Numbered from the stretch's first letter, positions 37,201 to 46,749 are shown. The stretch: 64,000 nt of DNA from Flavobacterium branchiarum (GCF_030409845.1 NZ_JAUFQQ010000003.1:2232001-2296000); one strand, 5' to 3'. Numbers and translations are program-made. Notes: generated from the letters alone by a model not told the origin.

Positions 37201-37373
37201 TTATATCAGGACTTATACCATTGTGTATTGCCTCTGGAGCTGGTGCAATTGGTAACCGTTCTATTGGTACTGCTGCTGCAGGAGGAATGTTAATAGGAAC
37301 CATTTTTGGACTTATTATCATACCTGGACTTTATATCCTGTTTGCAAAAATGGAAAAAGCAATGAAAAAATAA
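34260..37373 (+). CDS. AcrB/HAE1-type RND multidrug efflux permease
   Basis: 1037 residues, full length for the HAE1 family. Visible marks are QLPITQFPDIVPPSVTVTA at the N-terminus; transmembrane-4 GIVVDNAIVVVEA, with Asp409 followed by Asn410 where AcrB has two Asp; FLPSGFIPAEDQG opening the second half; and GLLAKNAILIVEFA with the transmembrane-10 Lys. A second Met at residue 4 is an equally possible start. The pump uses the proton gradient to move substrates from periplasm or membrane into the channel. It is the central gene of a three-gene operon. Confidence 0.93.
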   Translation: MIEMFIKRKILSLIISVMIVLLGILALFQLPITQFPDIVPPSVTVTAKYTGANAEVSANAVALPLERAINGVPGMTYMSTVTSNDGLTLIQVFFEVGTDPDLAAVNVQNRVTTILDELPEEVIRAGVTTEKEVNSMLMYLNVTSTDEIQDEQFIFNFTDINILQELKRIDGVGRAEIMGQKEYSMRVWLDPQKMLSYNISANEVINSLQKQNISAAPGKVGEGSGQLDSQVQYVIKYGGKFFEPKQYEEVPLRANSDGTILKLKDVAKIELGSMSYGMVSKTDGKPSASIMLKQRPGSNASEVIASVKAKMAELKGSSFPPGMNYNIAYDVSRFLDASIDEVLVTLVEAFLLVAFVVFIFLQDWRSTLIPVLAVPVALIGSFTFMSMMGFSINLLTLFALVLSIGIVVDNAIVVVEAVHVKITEEHMDPLPATISAMKEITGAVIAITIVMAAVFIPVAFLSGPVGVFYRQFSLTMAISIVISGINALTLTPALCAIMLRAHDPNKEKTSLLDRFFVRFNRWFDNITSKYIKVLSKFADRSSITIGLLVLFCVLTWGTSVFLPSGFIPAEDQGMVYVNVTTPQGATVERTDKVLDEVTRIAKEIEGVDNVTTLAGYSIVTEIAGASYGMGMINLKGWDDRDISVNEFIALLSERTKGIADAQIEIFAPPTVPGFGNTSGFEMRLLDKSGGSISNTDEVTKNFIKELNASPEIQNSFSSFDATFPQYLIHIDYDMAAKKGVSVDNAMSTLQTMLGSFYATNFIRFSQMYKVMVQASPEFRKNPESILDMYLKNDAGEMVPFSTFIKLERVYGPEVLTRYNMYMSAMINGEPAAGFSSGEAIAAVEKLAAEKLPSKFELEWSGMTREEILSGNQTIYIFALCLLFVYLLLAAQYESLLLPFPVLLSLPVGVFGSYLALLAVGLDNNIYAQVALVMLIGLLAKNAILIVEFAMAQNKLGQDITEAAIEGARLRFRPILMTSFAFISGLIPLCIASGAGAIGNRSIGTAAAGGMLIGTIFGLIIIPGLYILFAKMEKAMKK

Positions 37374-37382
37374 ACTTAAACA

Positions 37383-38846
37383 ATGAAAAAATCACTCAAT
37401 AACTCAAAATACATTTTAATAGTAGCATCTGCTATGTTGTTAACTGCTTGTTCTGCCCCTAGGGTGGCAGAACCGCAGAAAGCAAAAGCATTACCTGAAA
37501 ATTTTGATGCTAAACGCAAAAAAGCAACTGCCAATCAGGAAGAGTTTACTCCTCTTAAAACAGCTAGCTACTTTAAAGATCCTGAATTAGAAAAATTATT
37601 GGATAAGGCTATTCTTCAAAATCCTGATTATTTAATCCTTCAGGAGAGAATACTAATAGCTAACTCTCATCTAAAAGTAGCAAAACTAGCGTTGTTACCT
37701 TCATTTGATATTGTAGCAGATGCATCGGGTACGCATTATGGTAAATATACTATGGATGGTGTAGGTAACTTTGATACTAACCTATCTCAGAATATCTCAG
37801 AGAGACAAAGAATTGCTACAGATTTAACTCCAAACTTATTCCTTGCAGGAAAAGTTTCATGGGAAGCTGATATCTGGGGGAAACTTAGCAACCGAAAAAA
37901 GGCTGCACGACAAAGGTATTTTGCATCAAAAGAAGGAATGCGATTGCTACAAACTAGATTACTAAGTGATATTGCATCGCTTTATTACAACCTAGTAGCA
38001 CTAGATAAACAAGCAGCTATTTATAAAAATAACCTAGCAACACAGCAACGCGCTCTTGATATTGTTTCTGCTCAAAGATCAGTCGGGAAAGCTACAGAAC
38101 TTGCAGTACAACAGTTCAATGCTCAAAACAATAATATTCTTGCTGAGGCTGAACAATTAAACTTGAGTATCGATCAAACTGAAAAAGCGATATTGAACCT
38201 ACTAGGAGAATACGGTGGAACTGTGAGCAGAAGTAGCGATTTCTTATCAGGACATCTTGAAGTACTAAACCAAAAGATAAGTGTTGATTCTATAATCCAT
38301 AACAGACCTGATGTAGCCGAAGCATATTTTGAATTATTAGCTACGAATGCAGATGCTAAATCGGCACGTGCTGCTTTTTTTCCAACTGTAAATTTGGGTG
38401 CTTATGGAGGTCTTAACTCTTTTTCTTTCCCAACATTTTTTGATAGCCAATCGTTTGCTTGGCAATTACTAGGCGGAATCTCAGCACCAATATTTAACAA
38501 AGGACAAATCAAACAAGACTTTTTTGTTGCCAACAAAAAACAACAAATTAGTTTCCTTAATTATCAGAATACGATAACTGTTGCCTATAATGAGCTAAGT
38601 GCTTTATTACACAGAACAGAAGCTTTCCAAGATGTTTTAACCTATAAATCAAAAGAGATTGAACACCTTGAAATAGCTGTAAATGTCTCAAATGATCTGT
38701 ATGTGAGTGGCTATGCTAATTATCTTGAAATAATTAGTGCTCAAAAAAATAAACTTCAAGCCGAATTGGACTTTGTAGATATACAATTAAAAAATGCTGA
38801 TTCACAAGTTTTATTATATAAAGCTTTGGGCGGAGGAATAAATTAA
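37383..38846 (+). CDS. TolC/OprM-type outer-membrane efflux lipoprotein
   Basis: 487 residues. A lipobox ends at Cys23 (LLTAC-SAPR), as in the NodT/OprM group of TolC proteins. Two OEP repeats are visible (LLDKAILQNPDYLILQERIL and later VDSIIHNRPDVAEAYFELLA), with the family phrases KVSWEADIWGKL and NRPDV. It forms the outer-membrane exit duct for the pump encoded 9 bp upstream. The operon ends at a strong terminator 46 bp after the stop. Confidence 0.92.
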   Translation: MKKSLNNSKYILIVASAMLLTACSAPRVAEPQKAKALPENFDAKRKKATANQEEFTPLKTASYFKDPELEKLLDKAILQNPDYLILQERILIANSHLKVAKLALLPSFDIVADASGTHYGKYTMDGVGNFDTNLSQNISERQRIATDLTPNLFLAGKVSWEADIWGKLSNRKKAARQRYFASKEGMRLLQTRLLSDIASLYYNLVALDKQAAIYKNNLATQQRALDIVSAQRSVGKATELAVQQFNAQNNNILAEAEQLNLSIDQTEKAILNLLGEYGGTVSRSSDFLSGHLEVLNQKISVDSIIHNRPDVAEAYFELLATNADAKSARAAFFPTVNLGAYGGLNSFSFPTFFDSQSFAWQLLGGISAPIFNKGQIKQDFFVANKKQQISFLNYQNTITVAYNELSALLHRTEAFQDVLTYKSKEIEHLEIAVNVSNDLYVSGYANYLEIISAQKNKLQAELDFVDIQLKNADSQVLLYKALGGGIN

Positions 38847-38892
38847 AGTTAGGTTGGTTACCGGATTACTTCTTTTTAAAATAATCCAAAAC

Positions 38893-38923
38893 AAAAAGGA
38901 GGAGCATTGCTCCTCCTTTTTTT
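38893..38923 (+). terminator. Rho-independent terminator
   Basis: AAAAAGGAGGAGCA pairs with TGCTCCTCCTTTTT around a minimal loop, followed by more Ts. It may also serve the convergent peroxidase operon. Confidence 0.88.
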
Positions 38924-39045
38924 ATTCACTTTCAATAGTAACTCTATTTCAACACATTAGATATATAAAATCAGTTACCACTACTTCAAAAATATTCTCT
39001 AAAACGTGTAATCAAATTGAAAATAACACAAAAAACTCTTTGAAT

Positions 39046-40188
39046 TTATCTCGGTATTTGTGGACGTTCCATTTTATACTGTCTGCCTGATAGGGTTTTA
39101 ATAAAAGCTACCAAAGCTACAATTTCGTCATCATCAAGATTTAAAGGCTGTAATAGCACATCTGTATGTGGAAATAATGGATCGGCTGCTTTCTCACTCT
39201 CTGTTGGATCAATCATATGCATCCCGCTATTATAAATATTAACGATTCCCGTCATATTATCAAAAAAACCATTGTGCATCCATGGCCCGGTGTACATTAC
39301 ATCTCGAAGAGAAGGAGTTCTGAATTTCCCAACATCTTCTGCCTTTTTAGTAACATGATACAATCCCAAATCTTCGTACTCTCTTTTGTAATACGTAAGA
39401 CCAATATTATGGAATGATTCGTCTGTAAAATACTTCCCAGAATGGCAATTCATACAACGTGCCTTGGTACGAAAAAGATGCAAACCGTGTAATTCCTCAT
39501 CGGACAACTTAGAATAATCTCCATCAATAAAAGCATCAAATCGGCTTCTTTTACTAAGTATCGTTTTTTGGAAAGTAGCCAATGATTGCAGGATTTTTTC
39601 ATAAGATACATCGGTACTTCCGTAAGCGTTTTGGAATAAAACGGCATAGCCTTTTACTTTTTTAATTTTTTTAGCCAAACTCTTCGGATCCATATTCATT
39701 TCATGATGAGCAGTAATTGGTCCCTGCGCCTGCTCTTCTAAAGTAGCCGCACGACCATCCCAAAAAAATGTTTTTCGTGCATGGATGTTATACAAAGACG
39801 GTGTATTTCTCTTTCCTTGCAAATGATCATTTCCTAAAGAGACTTCTCTCCCATCGCCCCAAGCCAATTCTGGATCATGACAACTGCTGCAAGAAACCTG
39901 ATTAGAACCTGAAAGTTTGGGATCAAAGAAAAGCATCTGACCCAATAGCGCTTTGGGATCATCCAATCTTTCATAATAACTCGTGTCAACAGCCAAGGAT
40001 TCAAATTCTTCCCAAACTACACCTTTGTCAATAGTAGGCTGTGGCCATTGATTTACTGGTTTACTATAAAGTTCACGCCAATTAGAATTTGTTATTTTTT
40101 CACTCAATGTAGCACTAAAACTCAATAGTGAATGAACAACGCCAATGGAGAGAATTAAGAAAAGGGTTTTAAATAAAATAGACTTCAT
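39046..40188 (-). CDS. Di-haem cytochrome c peroxidase (CcpA/MauG family)
   Basis: 380 residues with an N-terminal export signal. Two haem-binding motifs, CSSCH at 100-104 and CMNCH at 245-249, and the signature RNTPSLYNIHARKTFFWDGR identify the bacterial cytochrome-c peroxidase / MauG family. The protein is periplasmic and would either reduce H2O2 or carry out a protein oxidation. It is the last gene of a four-gene minus-strand operon, 30 bp after a DUF6850-like barrel. Its association with a TonB receptor suggests a task in processing a metal or an imported compound, an inference from context. Confidence 0.9.
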   Translation of the reverse strand: MKSILFKTLFLILSIGVVHSLLSFSATLSEKITNSNWRELYSKPVNQWPQPTIDKGVVWEEFESLAVDTSYYERLDDPKALLGQMLFFDPKLSGSNQVSCSSCHDPELAWGDGREVSLGNDHLQGKRNTPSLYNIHARKTFFWDGRAATLEEQAQGPITAHHEMNMDPKSLAKKIKKVKGYAVLFQNAYGSTDVSYEKILQSLATFQKTILSKRSRFDAFIDGDYSKLSDEELHGLHLFRTKARCMNCHSGKYFTDESFHNIGLTYYKREYEDLGLYHVTKKAEDVGKFRTPSLRDVMYTGPWMHNGFFDNMTGIVNIYNSGMHMIDPTESEKAADPLFPHTDVLLQPLNLDDDEIVALVAFIKTLSGRQYKMERPQIPR

Positions 40189-40218
40189 TATAAAGCAATA
40201 GTAATTTTGTAATACCTA

Positions 40219-41730
40219 CTAAAACGTCAAACCAAGTGACATTTGAAAATAAGTATTGTTTTTGTTTTTAGAATAATTGTAGTAATCTAGATCTGTTTTG
40301 ACGAAAAAATTAAGATCTGCATCATATTTATAATCCCATCGCGTACCCAAATTCATTTTGGTATAAGCAGCCGATAAATAAGCAAAATTGTGATCCAACA
40401 TTTCAAAAATTTGATTTGTTTTCATGCGATCGCTCAATTTCATATTAGAATCCAAAGCCCAACTATGTTCAACCGAAGTCGAAACATTAATTAATAATCG
40501 AGACAATAGTTTTGATACAGAAAAGTCTAATCGACCAATACCTTGCTGCATATCGATAATTCGTAAAGGATCAATATATTTCGTTTCTGTTTTTTTCAAA
40601 TTAAAACTTGGCGCAATAGACCATGATAATTCTGGGTTTGGAACACTGTACAATCCAGAAAACACAACAGAAGTAACTTGATTGGTGTATTTAGTATCTT
40701 CGGATATTTTAAGGTAAGCTGTTGATGTTTGATTATCAAATATATTCTCAGTTCCAGCCCGATCGATATAAGAAAATCCAATTTTTGCACCCCAAGCCTT
40801 TTCACTAGATTTCTTTAGATAAGAAACTTCTCCCTCATAGCCTTTTTCTAAAATAGAAGAGGCAATAAGATCTTGAAATTCCGTCATTATTTTTTCATAG
40901 TCAAAATGATTGTATCCTACAGACACAGCAAGTCCATTTTGATCTTTTGGGAATAATTGCACGTTTGCGCCGTATCCCTTTCCGTCATAAAAAGAACTCA
41001 TTTTATTTCCCGTAAGTAGGTTATTATACACGCCAAGTCCGGTCATATGATAAACAGCTGGAGCGCCTAATTCACTAAAGAATTTCAAGTTATTTGACTG
41101 GGTGTATTTTCGCCAATTAATAGCAGATCCAATAGCATAATGGTTTCCAATATTTCGGGAGAGTCCAAGCCCTAATTTAAGATCAGATACCGTATTCTTA
41201 GGCCTAGGATCAACATCACGGTATTCTAATAAAGCACGATATTCAGCAACAATTCCAAGAGTCATTTTTTTAAAGGCTTTAGAATAACCTCCTTTAAAAG
41301 AATATTCTTCGAATGAAAGATCACCACCAATAGAATCGGCAGTTACATACGGATATATTACTTCATAATCAGAGCTTTCATTCCATCGTACATTTTTACG
41401 TTGACCGTTCTTATAATATGCATTTCCCCAAACACTGTTTTCAGTATCAATCTTATAAAAAGATTTTGCCTTAACCAGAAATTGATTGATTCCATTTCCT
41501 AATTGCTGTATATTGGCTTGTTGTGAACTCGCATCATAACCAGCGCTAAATTCAGACAAAGAATAACGGCGGGCAAATTGTTGATTTGCAGGATTGGTAT
41601 AAATGCTATTAGAAAAATTATTTGCAGGAGATAAATCTTCATGAATACGGAGTAGCACCGAAGTACTATCCTGTGCATACAAAATACCAGAACTGAAAAT
41701 TATAATTAATAAAAGGGAACGAAAGCTCAT
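40219..41730 (-). CDS. DUF6850-like outer-membrane beta-barrel protein
   Basis: 503 residues. The signal peptide ends near ILYAQ. The sequence then shows barrel strands with many Tyr/Trp/Asn turns (SLSEFSAGYDAS, NSVWGNAYYKNGQRKNVRWN, AIGSAINWRKYTQSNNLKFF) and a final FQMSLGLTF strand. It fits a family found in Bacteroidota downstream of DUF4876 lipoproteins, which I believe is DUF6850. It lies 12 bp after the DUF4876 gene in one operon. Probably an outer-membrane partner of the TonB receptor; molecular role unknown. Confidence 0.7.
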   Translation of the reverse strand: MSFRSLLLIIIFSSGILYAQDSTSVLLRIHEDLSPANNFSNSIYTNPANQQFARRYSLSEFSAGYDASSQQANIQQLGNGINQFLVKAKSFYKIDTENSVWGNAYYKNGQRKNVRWNESSDYEVIYPYVTADSIGGDLSFEEYSFKGGYSKAFKKMTLGIVAEYRALLEYRDVDPRPKNTVSDLKLGLGLSRNIGNHYAIGSAINWRKYTQSNNLKFFSELGAPAVYHMTGLGVYNNLLTGNKMSSFYDGKGYGANVQLFPKDQNGLAVSVGYNHFDYEKIMTEFQDLIASSILEKGYEGEVSYLKKSSEKAWGAKIGFSYIDRAGTENIFDNQTSTAYLKISEDTKYTNQVTSVVFSGLYSVPNPELSWSIAPSFNLKKTETKYIDPLRIIDMQQGIGRLDFSVSKLLSRLLINVSTSVEHSWALDSNMKLSDRMKTNQIFEMLDHNFAYLSAAYTKMNLGTRWDYKYDADLNFFVKTDLDYYNYSKNKNNTYFQMSLGLTF

Positions 41731-41742
41731 GATTAAATTTTA

Positions 41743-42957
41743 TTATAGCATTAAAGATGGTTTAACCTCAGGGCTAAAATCTACAGTTGAGTTATTCGTA
41801 TCCTTTAATGTCTTTTTACCAGTAGAACTTGTAGAAAGTACTTTACGACGAACACTTTTTCCGTAACGACTTTGATCAGAATCAACTTTTCCGCAGTACG
41901 TCCATCCCATGTCTAATGAAGGAGCAGTAACAATCCATTGAAATTCAGAAGCAACACTTAAATTAACCGCATCTACAATCCATTCGTTTGGAATAGAGTA
42001 AACACTCTCTCCCATTGGATAAGTTTCTCCACCAAATACCATATTATATTCATAATCATACGTATAATCCGCTAAGAAAACATCTTTGTGAATTGGCAAA
42101 CGAGCGATAACAAAACTCTTAAAACCTCTGTTATGAACAACCATCGTTGAGAATAAATTCTCCATGTTAGGAACAGCAGGATTATCAACATCATCAGCAT
42201 CTTCCGTATAAAATTCGAAATTAGCCGTTCTCAAGTCAATTGAGCCAGAGTTGTATTCTTTATGATTAATTGCATCATCGGCAATAATAAAATAGGCTCC
42301 TGGAGCAATTGGGTAAGTAGTTCCATTACCCGGAACAATTGCGATAGCTGATGCAGCAAAAGATTTAGCCATAATATTTGGAGTATAATTCTGTTTTTCA
42401 ACAGTCATGAATTCAGATTGTGCAATCATTAATCCATCAGCATACAATACTTTATCAGTATTATTATAAATTTTGAAGTACTTATCACCTTGGTATTGTT
42501 TACCCTCAGCTGTTTTTGTTCCTGTAAAAAACACTTCCTCAATGATAAAATCAGATTGGCTCATGTTTAAAAACAAGTTTAAAGAAACAGCTGCAGTTTG
42601 ACCAGTAATAACAACCGATTCTTTATAACCACTCACAGAAGCATCAACAGTGCTCTCGCCTGCTGCATAATTAACCTTTCCATTAACAGAAACTTCATAA
42701 GAACCTTCACTTAATGTAATCGAAAGATCATTGTTAGTAAATGCAGCACTTTCGGTTACTTTACCAGTATTAATTTCTTTAAAAGAAACGGTAAGGTTAG
42801 AAAGTTTGACATTATTTAAATCTTCAGGATTAACCAATTTTAAAGTTAAAGCAGTTTGCTTACCGCTATAATTATCATCATCTTTTGAACATGATTGTAT
42901 CAGGGCCATTACGGCTATTGTTAGATAAATGGGAAGTAATTTAATTTTCATAATCAA
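41743..42957 (-). CDS. DUF4876-type surface lipoprotein
   Basis: 404 residues. A lipobox sits at LIQSC-SKDDD (Cys23). An N-terminal beta-sandwich (~35-130; LTVSFKEINTGKVTESAAF) precedes a larger domain with IIEEVFFTGTKTAEGKQYQG, DKYFKIYNNTDKVLYADGLM and GAYFIIADDAINH, as in DUF4876 proteins. Such lipoproteins are expected on the outer membrane near a TonB receptor. It follows the receptor gene by 22 bp. It may bind the receptor's ligand; the ligand is unknown. Confidence 0.78.
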   Translation of the reverse strand: MIMKIKLLPIYLTIAVMALIQSCSKDDDNYSGKQTALTLKLVNPEDLNNVKLSNLTVSFKEINTGKVTESAAFTNNDLSITLSEGSYEVSVNGKVNYAAGESTVDASVSGYKESVVITGQTAAVSLNLFLNMSQSDFIIEEVFFTGTKTAEGKQYQGDKYFKIYNNTDKVLYADGLMIAQSEFMTVEKQNYTPNIMAKSFAASAIAIVPGNGTTYPIAPGAYFIIADDAINHKEYNSGSIDLRTANFEFYTEDADDVDNPAVPNMENLFSTMVVHNRGFKSFVIARLPIHKDVFLADYTYDYEYNMVFGGETYPMGESVYSIPNEWIVDAVNLSVASEFQWIVTAPSLDMGWTYCGKVDSDQSRYGKSVRRKVLSTSSTGKKTLKDTNNSTVDFSPEVKPSLML

Positions 42958-42979
42958 GGTGTTTATTTAATATTAAAAG

Positions 42980-45802
42980 TTATAAATTCAAGTTTAATTC
43001 CATACCGAAGTAAGGAGAAGTAAGTCCTCTGCGTTCAATCTTCTGGCCATTGATTTCATAGTTTTGGTAGTAACTAAAAAGTCGGTTAACAAACATTGAA
43101 ATCCTGAATTTTTTATAGAAATCCTTCGAGATTTTTAAATTCATATTCATCGACATCGGAACAGTTCTTTTTTCGAACAAAGCATCATTATACTTTATAT
43201 CCAGCCATTGCAAAATAGGATCTGATTTATCTTTTTCTAGATATGGATATTGCTTACCAGACGGATCAATATAAGAAATCGGAGTTCCGTTCATAGGTGT
43301 AGATTGATTGCTTCTGAACCACAAAAATTGAAACGAACTAGAGAATTCTAAACCAAGAGAAGGAATATAGGTATCAACAATTAGATTCGTATTTAATTGC
43401 TGTTTTTCTGAGCCATCATCCAATTGATAAAGTCCCAAGTAAGGAAGTCTTTTTCCGTTGATAATAATGTCTTTTTGACCACTTTTGTAAACGGGACTGC
43501 TATTGGTATAAGTTGTTTTAAACCAAGCTCCATTTACTGTAAAACGGGTATTTATAGCTTTAAATCGCTTAGATGAAAATTGAAATTCAACCCCACTTTT
43601 AAGCAATTTACTTCCGTTGTTTGTAATATTATAAGCAGTCAATAACGTGTCCATTACAAAAGTCATTTCACTAAGATCAGGTTGCGATGTTAAGCTCGAA
43701 GGATCTATAGAAGCACTATCGTATTTTTTATAAGAAAGTGCATGATATCTAGAATTATTTCTAAATCCTGAATCCAAACGTTCCTTAAAATAAGTAATAG
43801 AGAAACGATTGTTATCATAAGAGAAATCCGTTCGAACCTCCCATTTTTTATTGATAGCAGGCTTTAAATCGTAATTAACGGCATCCGTTTTATAAGTCAT
43901 TAAATTGATTCTTCTGTATTCTGGAGTATTATGATAATAATTAAGCTGTACCAAATCATTATACACATAATCGGGATAAAGTTGCCCCAAGGTTGGAAAT
44001 TTAGTATACTGCCCAGTACCAACAGTAAATTCTGTTTTTAGCGCATGTTTTCCAATTTTAAAAGACGGAAGTGCCCATTGTGCATTAATTCGAGGATCTA
44101 AATAATATTTTCCGTGAATGGCATAAGCAGATGAAATATTTAATAACGACATAGCTCGGATACCTCCTGCAATGTTTAATTGATGTTTACCTAAGGGAAT
44201 CGAAATTGCATCTTCGGCAAAAAAAGCAATGTCGGTACTTGCCGGAATATCTTTGTATGATCTTGGTCGCGTAGACATTTCTGGAGATGGCGGATGAGTG
44301 GTATCATAAACCTGCCCTTTTCCATTATTTTTAGAATACGTCCACTCGGTACCCCCTTTTAAAGCATGAGTTATTCCAAAAGTACGAACTTCAAATTCTC
44401 CCATTGCTTTAAGAAAAGCATCAAATGGTTTTCCATCAACCAAAAGATTAGAAGTATATTGAGGCGTTAAAAAGATTCCATCAGATTCCCCTTGCTCTCT
44501 ATTGTTAGGAATTGCAGTAGCATTGCTTACCTGAACCCATTTGGTTTGTTCGATTTTATCATATTGCTGACTAATAGATGTAGCTAAATTAATCGCCTTA
44601 AAAAAAGAAGATTCTTTGAACTTTAAATCAAATGAATTCGCCAATGAGAATCGGTTATAAGTCGAACTAAAACGGTCTATTTTTGCGTACCCAACATTAG
44701 GATCTGCTTTTTCATTATCTACTGAACCACTATAATCTAAACTCGAATCCCATTGAAGCAAGTGAGAATCATTTTCCCATGTTTTTTGTGTACGTATCGA
44801 TGCTGTGATTCTCTTGTAGTTTTCAAAACTATTGCGAGGATCAGGTTTTGCATTCAAGTAATCAAGTCCAACATTCAATACAAATTGCTTTTCTTCAGAT
44901 TCAAAACCTTTCCCGATATAATATAACTTACTGAATTCATCCGCTTTAAAACGAGATTCTAAATCAGTACGCCCTCTTTTGCGTTTAATTTTAATAAGTC
45001 CGCTCGTTAAATCACCATATTCTACAGAAGGAATACCTCTAACGATTTCTACTTTCTCAATTTGATCTGTCGAAATAGAACGCATATCGACTCCTTTAGA
45101 TGTAGTATTTCGGCGTGTATTTGCATAGCCAGAACCTGGAGTAATAGACATATTAGAACCTGTTGTAAACTGCAAATTTGCATCCGTATTAATAGGAATA
45201 CCATCTACTACAAAAGCAGTTCCTAGAGACGAAATGTCATAATTAGAATCGGCTATTCCAACTTCTCTCAGTTTAATGTGATTAGAAGCATTAAAAACAG
45301 GATCCTTTGATCGTCCTCCGGGCAACAATTCTAATAAATCAGTAAAACTAGAAGGTTGTAAATGTTGCATTGCTTTTTTATCAATGACAGAAGTACTTGT
45401 CATTCCACGAGATTCAGTAGCCGTGATTACTACTTCGTTTAACTCAACACTCATCGGAATTAACTCAAAAGACAATTGTCTATTAGCCGTTAAATCCAGT
45501 TTCTTTTCGATAGTTACATAGCCTATATGTGATAGTTTTACTTTGTAATTCCCATTTGGAATAGCATTTAAAACAATATTCCCAAAATCATCCGATTGTG
45601 ATTCATATTTCTGAAATACTCCTTCAACAGCAATCATTGCTCCTTTTATCGGTAATTTACTCTCAGAATCTTTAACAGTAATCTGAATTGTTAACTTATT
45701 TATATTTTGAGTGAATCCAAGATTGGAAAACAAAATAAACAACAACAGAATAATTGATTTACTATTTTTAGTTGGTATGGGGAGACTATTGTAATAAGTC
45801 AT
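42980..45802 (-). CDS. TonB-dependent receptor with carboxypeptidase-like N-terminal domain
   Basis: 940 residues. A signal peptide ends near LGFTQ. A CarboxypepD_reg-like domain (~30-115; KDSESKLPIKGAMIAVEGVF) is followed by a plug (~125-260; VVITATESRGMTSTSVID, IEKVEIVRGIPSVEYGDLTS) and a 22-strand barrel ending FGMELNLNL. The protein imports a bound ligand with energy from TonB/ExbBD. It is first in an operon with a DUF4876 lipoprotein, a DUF6850-like barrel and a di-haem peroxidase. A haem or iron source is conceivable but not shown. A candidate promoter lies ~60 bp upstream. Confidence 0.9.
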   Translation of the reverse strand: MTYYNSLPIPTKNSKSIILLLFILFSNLGFTQNINKLTIQITVKDSESKLPIKGAMIAVEGVFQKYESQSDDFGNIVLNAIPNGNYKVKLSHIGYVTIEKKLDLTANRQLSFELIPMSVELNEVVITATESRGMTSTSVIDKKAMQHLQPSSFTDLLELLPGGRSKDPVFNASNHIKLREVGIADSNYDISSLGTAFVVDGIPINTDANLQFTTGSNMSITPGSGYANTRRNTTSKGVDMRSISTDQIEKVEIVRGIPSVEYGDLTSGLIKIKRKRGRTDLESRFKADEFSKLYYIGKGFESEEKQFVLNVGLDYLNAKPDPRNSFENYKRITASIRTQKTWENDSHLLQWDSSLDYSGSVDNEKADPNVGYAKIDRFSSTYNRFSLANSFDLKFKESSFFKAINLATSISQQYDKIEQTKWVQVSNATAIPNNREQGESDGIFLTPQYTSNLLVDGKPFDAFLKAMGEFEVRTFGITHALKGGTEWTYSKNNGKGQVYDTTHPPSPEMSTRPRSYKDIPASTDIAFFAEDAISIPLGKHQLNIAGGIRAMSLLNISSAYAIHGKYYLDPRINAQWALPSFKIGKHALKTEFTVGTGQYTKFPTLGQLYPDYVYNDLVQLNYYHNTPEYRRINLMTYKTDAVNYDLKPAINKKWEVRTDFSYDNNRFSITYFKERLDSGFRNNSRYHALSYKKYDSASIDPSSLTSQPDLSEMTFVMDTLLTAYNITNNGSKLLKSGVEFQFSSKRFKAINTRFTVNGAWFKTTYTNSSPVYKSGQKDIIINGKRLPYLGLYQLDDGSEKQQLNTNLIVDTYIPSLGLEFSSSFQFLWFRSNQSTPMNGTPISYIDPSGKQYPYLEKDKSDPILQWLDIKYNDALFEKRTVPMSMNMNLKISKDFYKKFRISMFVNRLFSYYQNYEINGQKIERRGLTSPYFGMELNLNL

Positions 45803-45859
45803 TGCATTTAATTATGATGGAAACTGTAATATATATAACAGAAATTCGGTTAAAAGTTG

Positions 45860-45867
45860 CAAATATA
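45860..45867 (-). promoter_or_regulatory. Candidate -7 box of the TonB-receptor operon
   Basis: The minus strand reads TATATTTG, an exact TAnnTTTG match, 58 bp before the receptor start. The -33 position has TTT instead of TTG at about 19 bp, so the promoter is only half supported. Confidence 0.45.
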
Positions 45868-46164
45868 ACTTAATTTAGACTGAATAAAAATAACTTTTTA
45901 CAGAAAAAAGATACTAACACTCATTACCAACATCCAAAGCAATGGCTTAAACACTCATTATAAGGCAAATAAAAGCAAGTGTTCTTATTAAAAAAAAATA
46001 CAGTCCTCCATAAAATAATAAGAAATGGAAATGTTTTTTTTCATGGTGTTATAGAGAAAAAAAAAGAGTCAAGAGTTATTATTTCAACCTCTTAACTCTT
46101 GTAAATATGAATTTATAATAGTTGAATAAACTTTTGCCTTATTCAGATTTAAGATTCATTACTA
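45868..46164. terminator. Intergenic region with minus-strand terminator
   Basis: CAAGAGTT at 46070-46077 pairs with AACTCTTG at 46094-46101, and on the minus strand it is followed by GACTC and a T run (46065 down to 46056). It ends the PepSY-like gene. The rest is AT-rich with nothing recognisable. Confidence 0.6.
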
Positions 46165-46749
46165 TTAAAGTTTTGAAAAATAACTTATGTCCCCATTTTT
46201 GGCAACTTGTAGCAAACTATTCTTAGCATCTTTAGAAACTTCTACAAAATAACTATCAGCATCTTCAAATTGTCTTCCAAACAGAATCATATCGGTATCA
46301 TTTTGCTCATTATCCTGATAATAAAGTACTTGCCCTATAGCGTATTCTTTGTATTTATTATTTATTGAATTTTGAATTTTAGCAGGCAAATCAGCAAATT
46401 TTTCGTGTCTAGTTGTCCCAACCAATTGCGATTTAGAATCATAAAAAGCCGTTAATGGTGCACCATTATTCATAAAAGTTGCTTCATCATAATATTTTGA
46501 TCTCGACCATTTTACATCCGAAACTTTACCAAAATCAATTGCAAACTGGTCTTTAGTCGCTTCATTAACATCTTGTCCTTCTAATTTACGAAGCTCCATC
46601 CTTAAACTTTTCTTTTCAGCTTTAGCATTTGGATCTTTTTTACTCACCGCTTTTATTTCACTTTTTACTTGTGCTTCAGTTACTGATTGAGCTTGCGAAA
46701 TAGATACAGTTGCCATTACAGCTACTAGCATTAAAATTACTCGTTTCAT
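46165..46749 (-). CDS. PepSY-like (beta-lactamase-inhibitor-like fold) periplasmic protein
   Basis: I chose the ATG at 46749 (MKRVILMLVAVM) as the start of a clear signal peptide ending SQAQ. The mature part has a charged helical segment (EIKAVSKKDPNAKAEKKSLR) and then a domain with VKWSRSKYYDEATFMNNGAP, TAFYDSKSQLVGTTRHEKFA and DLPAKIQNSINNKYKEYAIG. This matches the PepSY-like family of Bacteroidota, in which the order VxW...A.F...G....A.YD..G.....E....LP..V is typical. Periplasmic; exact function unknown. Monocistronic. Confidence 0.75.
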   Translation of the reverse strand: MKRVILMLVAVMATVSISQAQSVTEAQVKSEIKAVSKKDPNAKAEKKSLRMELRKLEGQDVNEATKDQFAIDFGKVSDVKWSRSKYYDEATFMNNGAPLTAFYDSKSQLVGTTRHEKFADLPAKIQNSINNKYKEYAIGQVLYYQDNEQNDTDMILFGRQFEDADSYFVEVSKDAKNSLLQVAKNGDISYFSKL

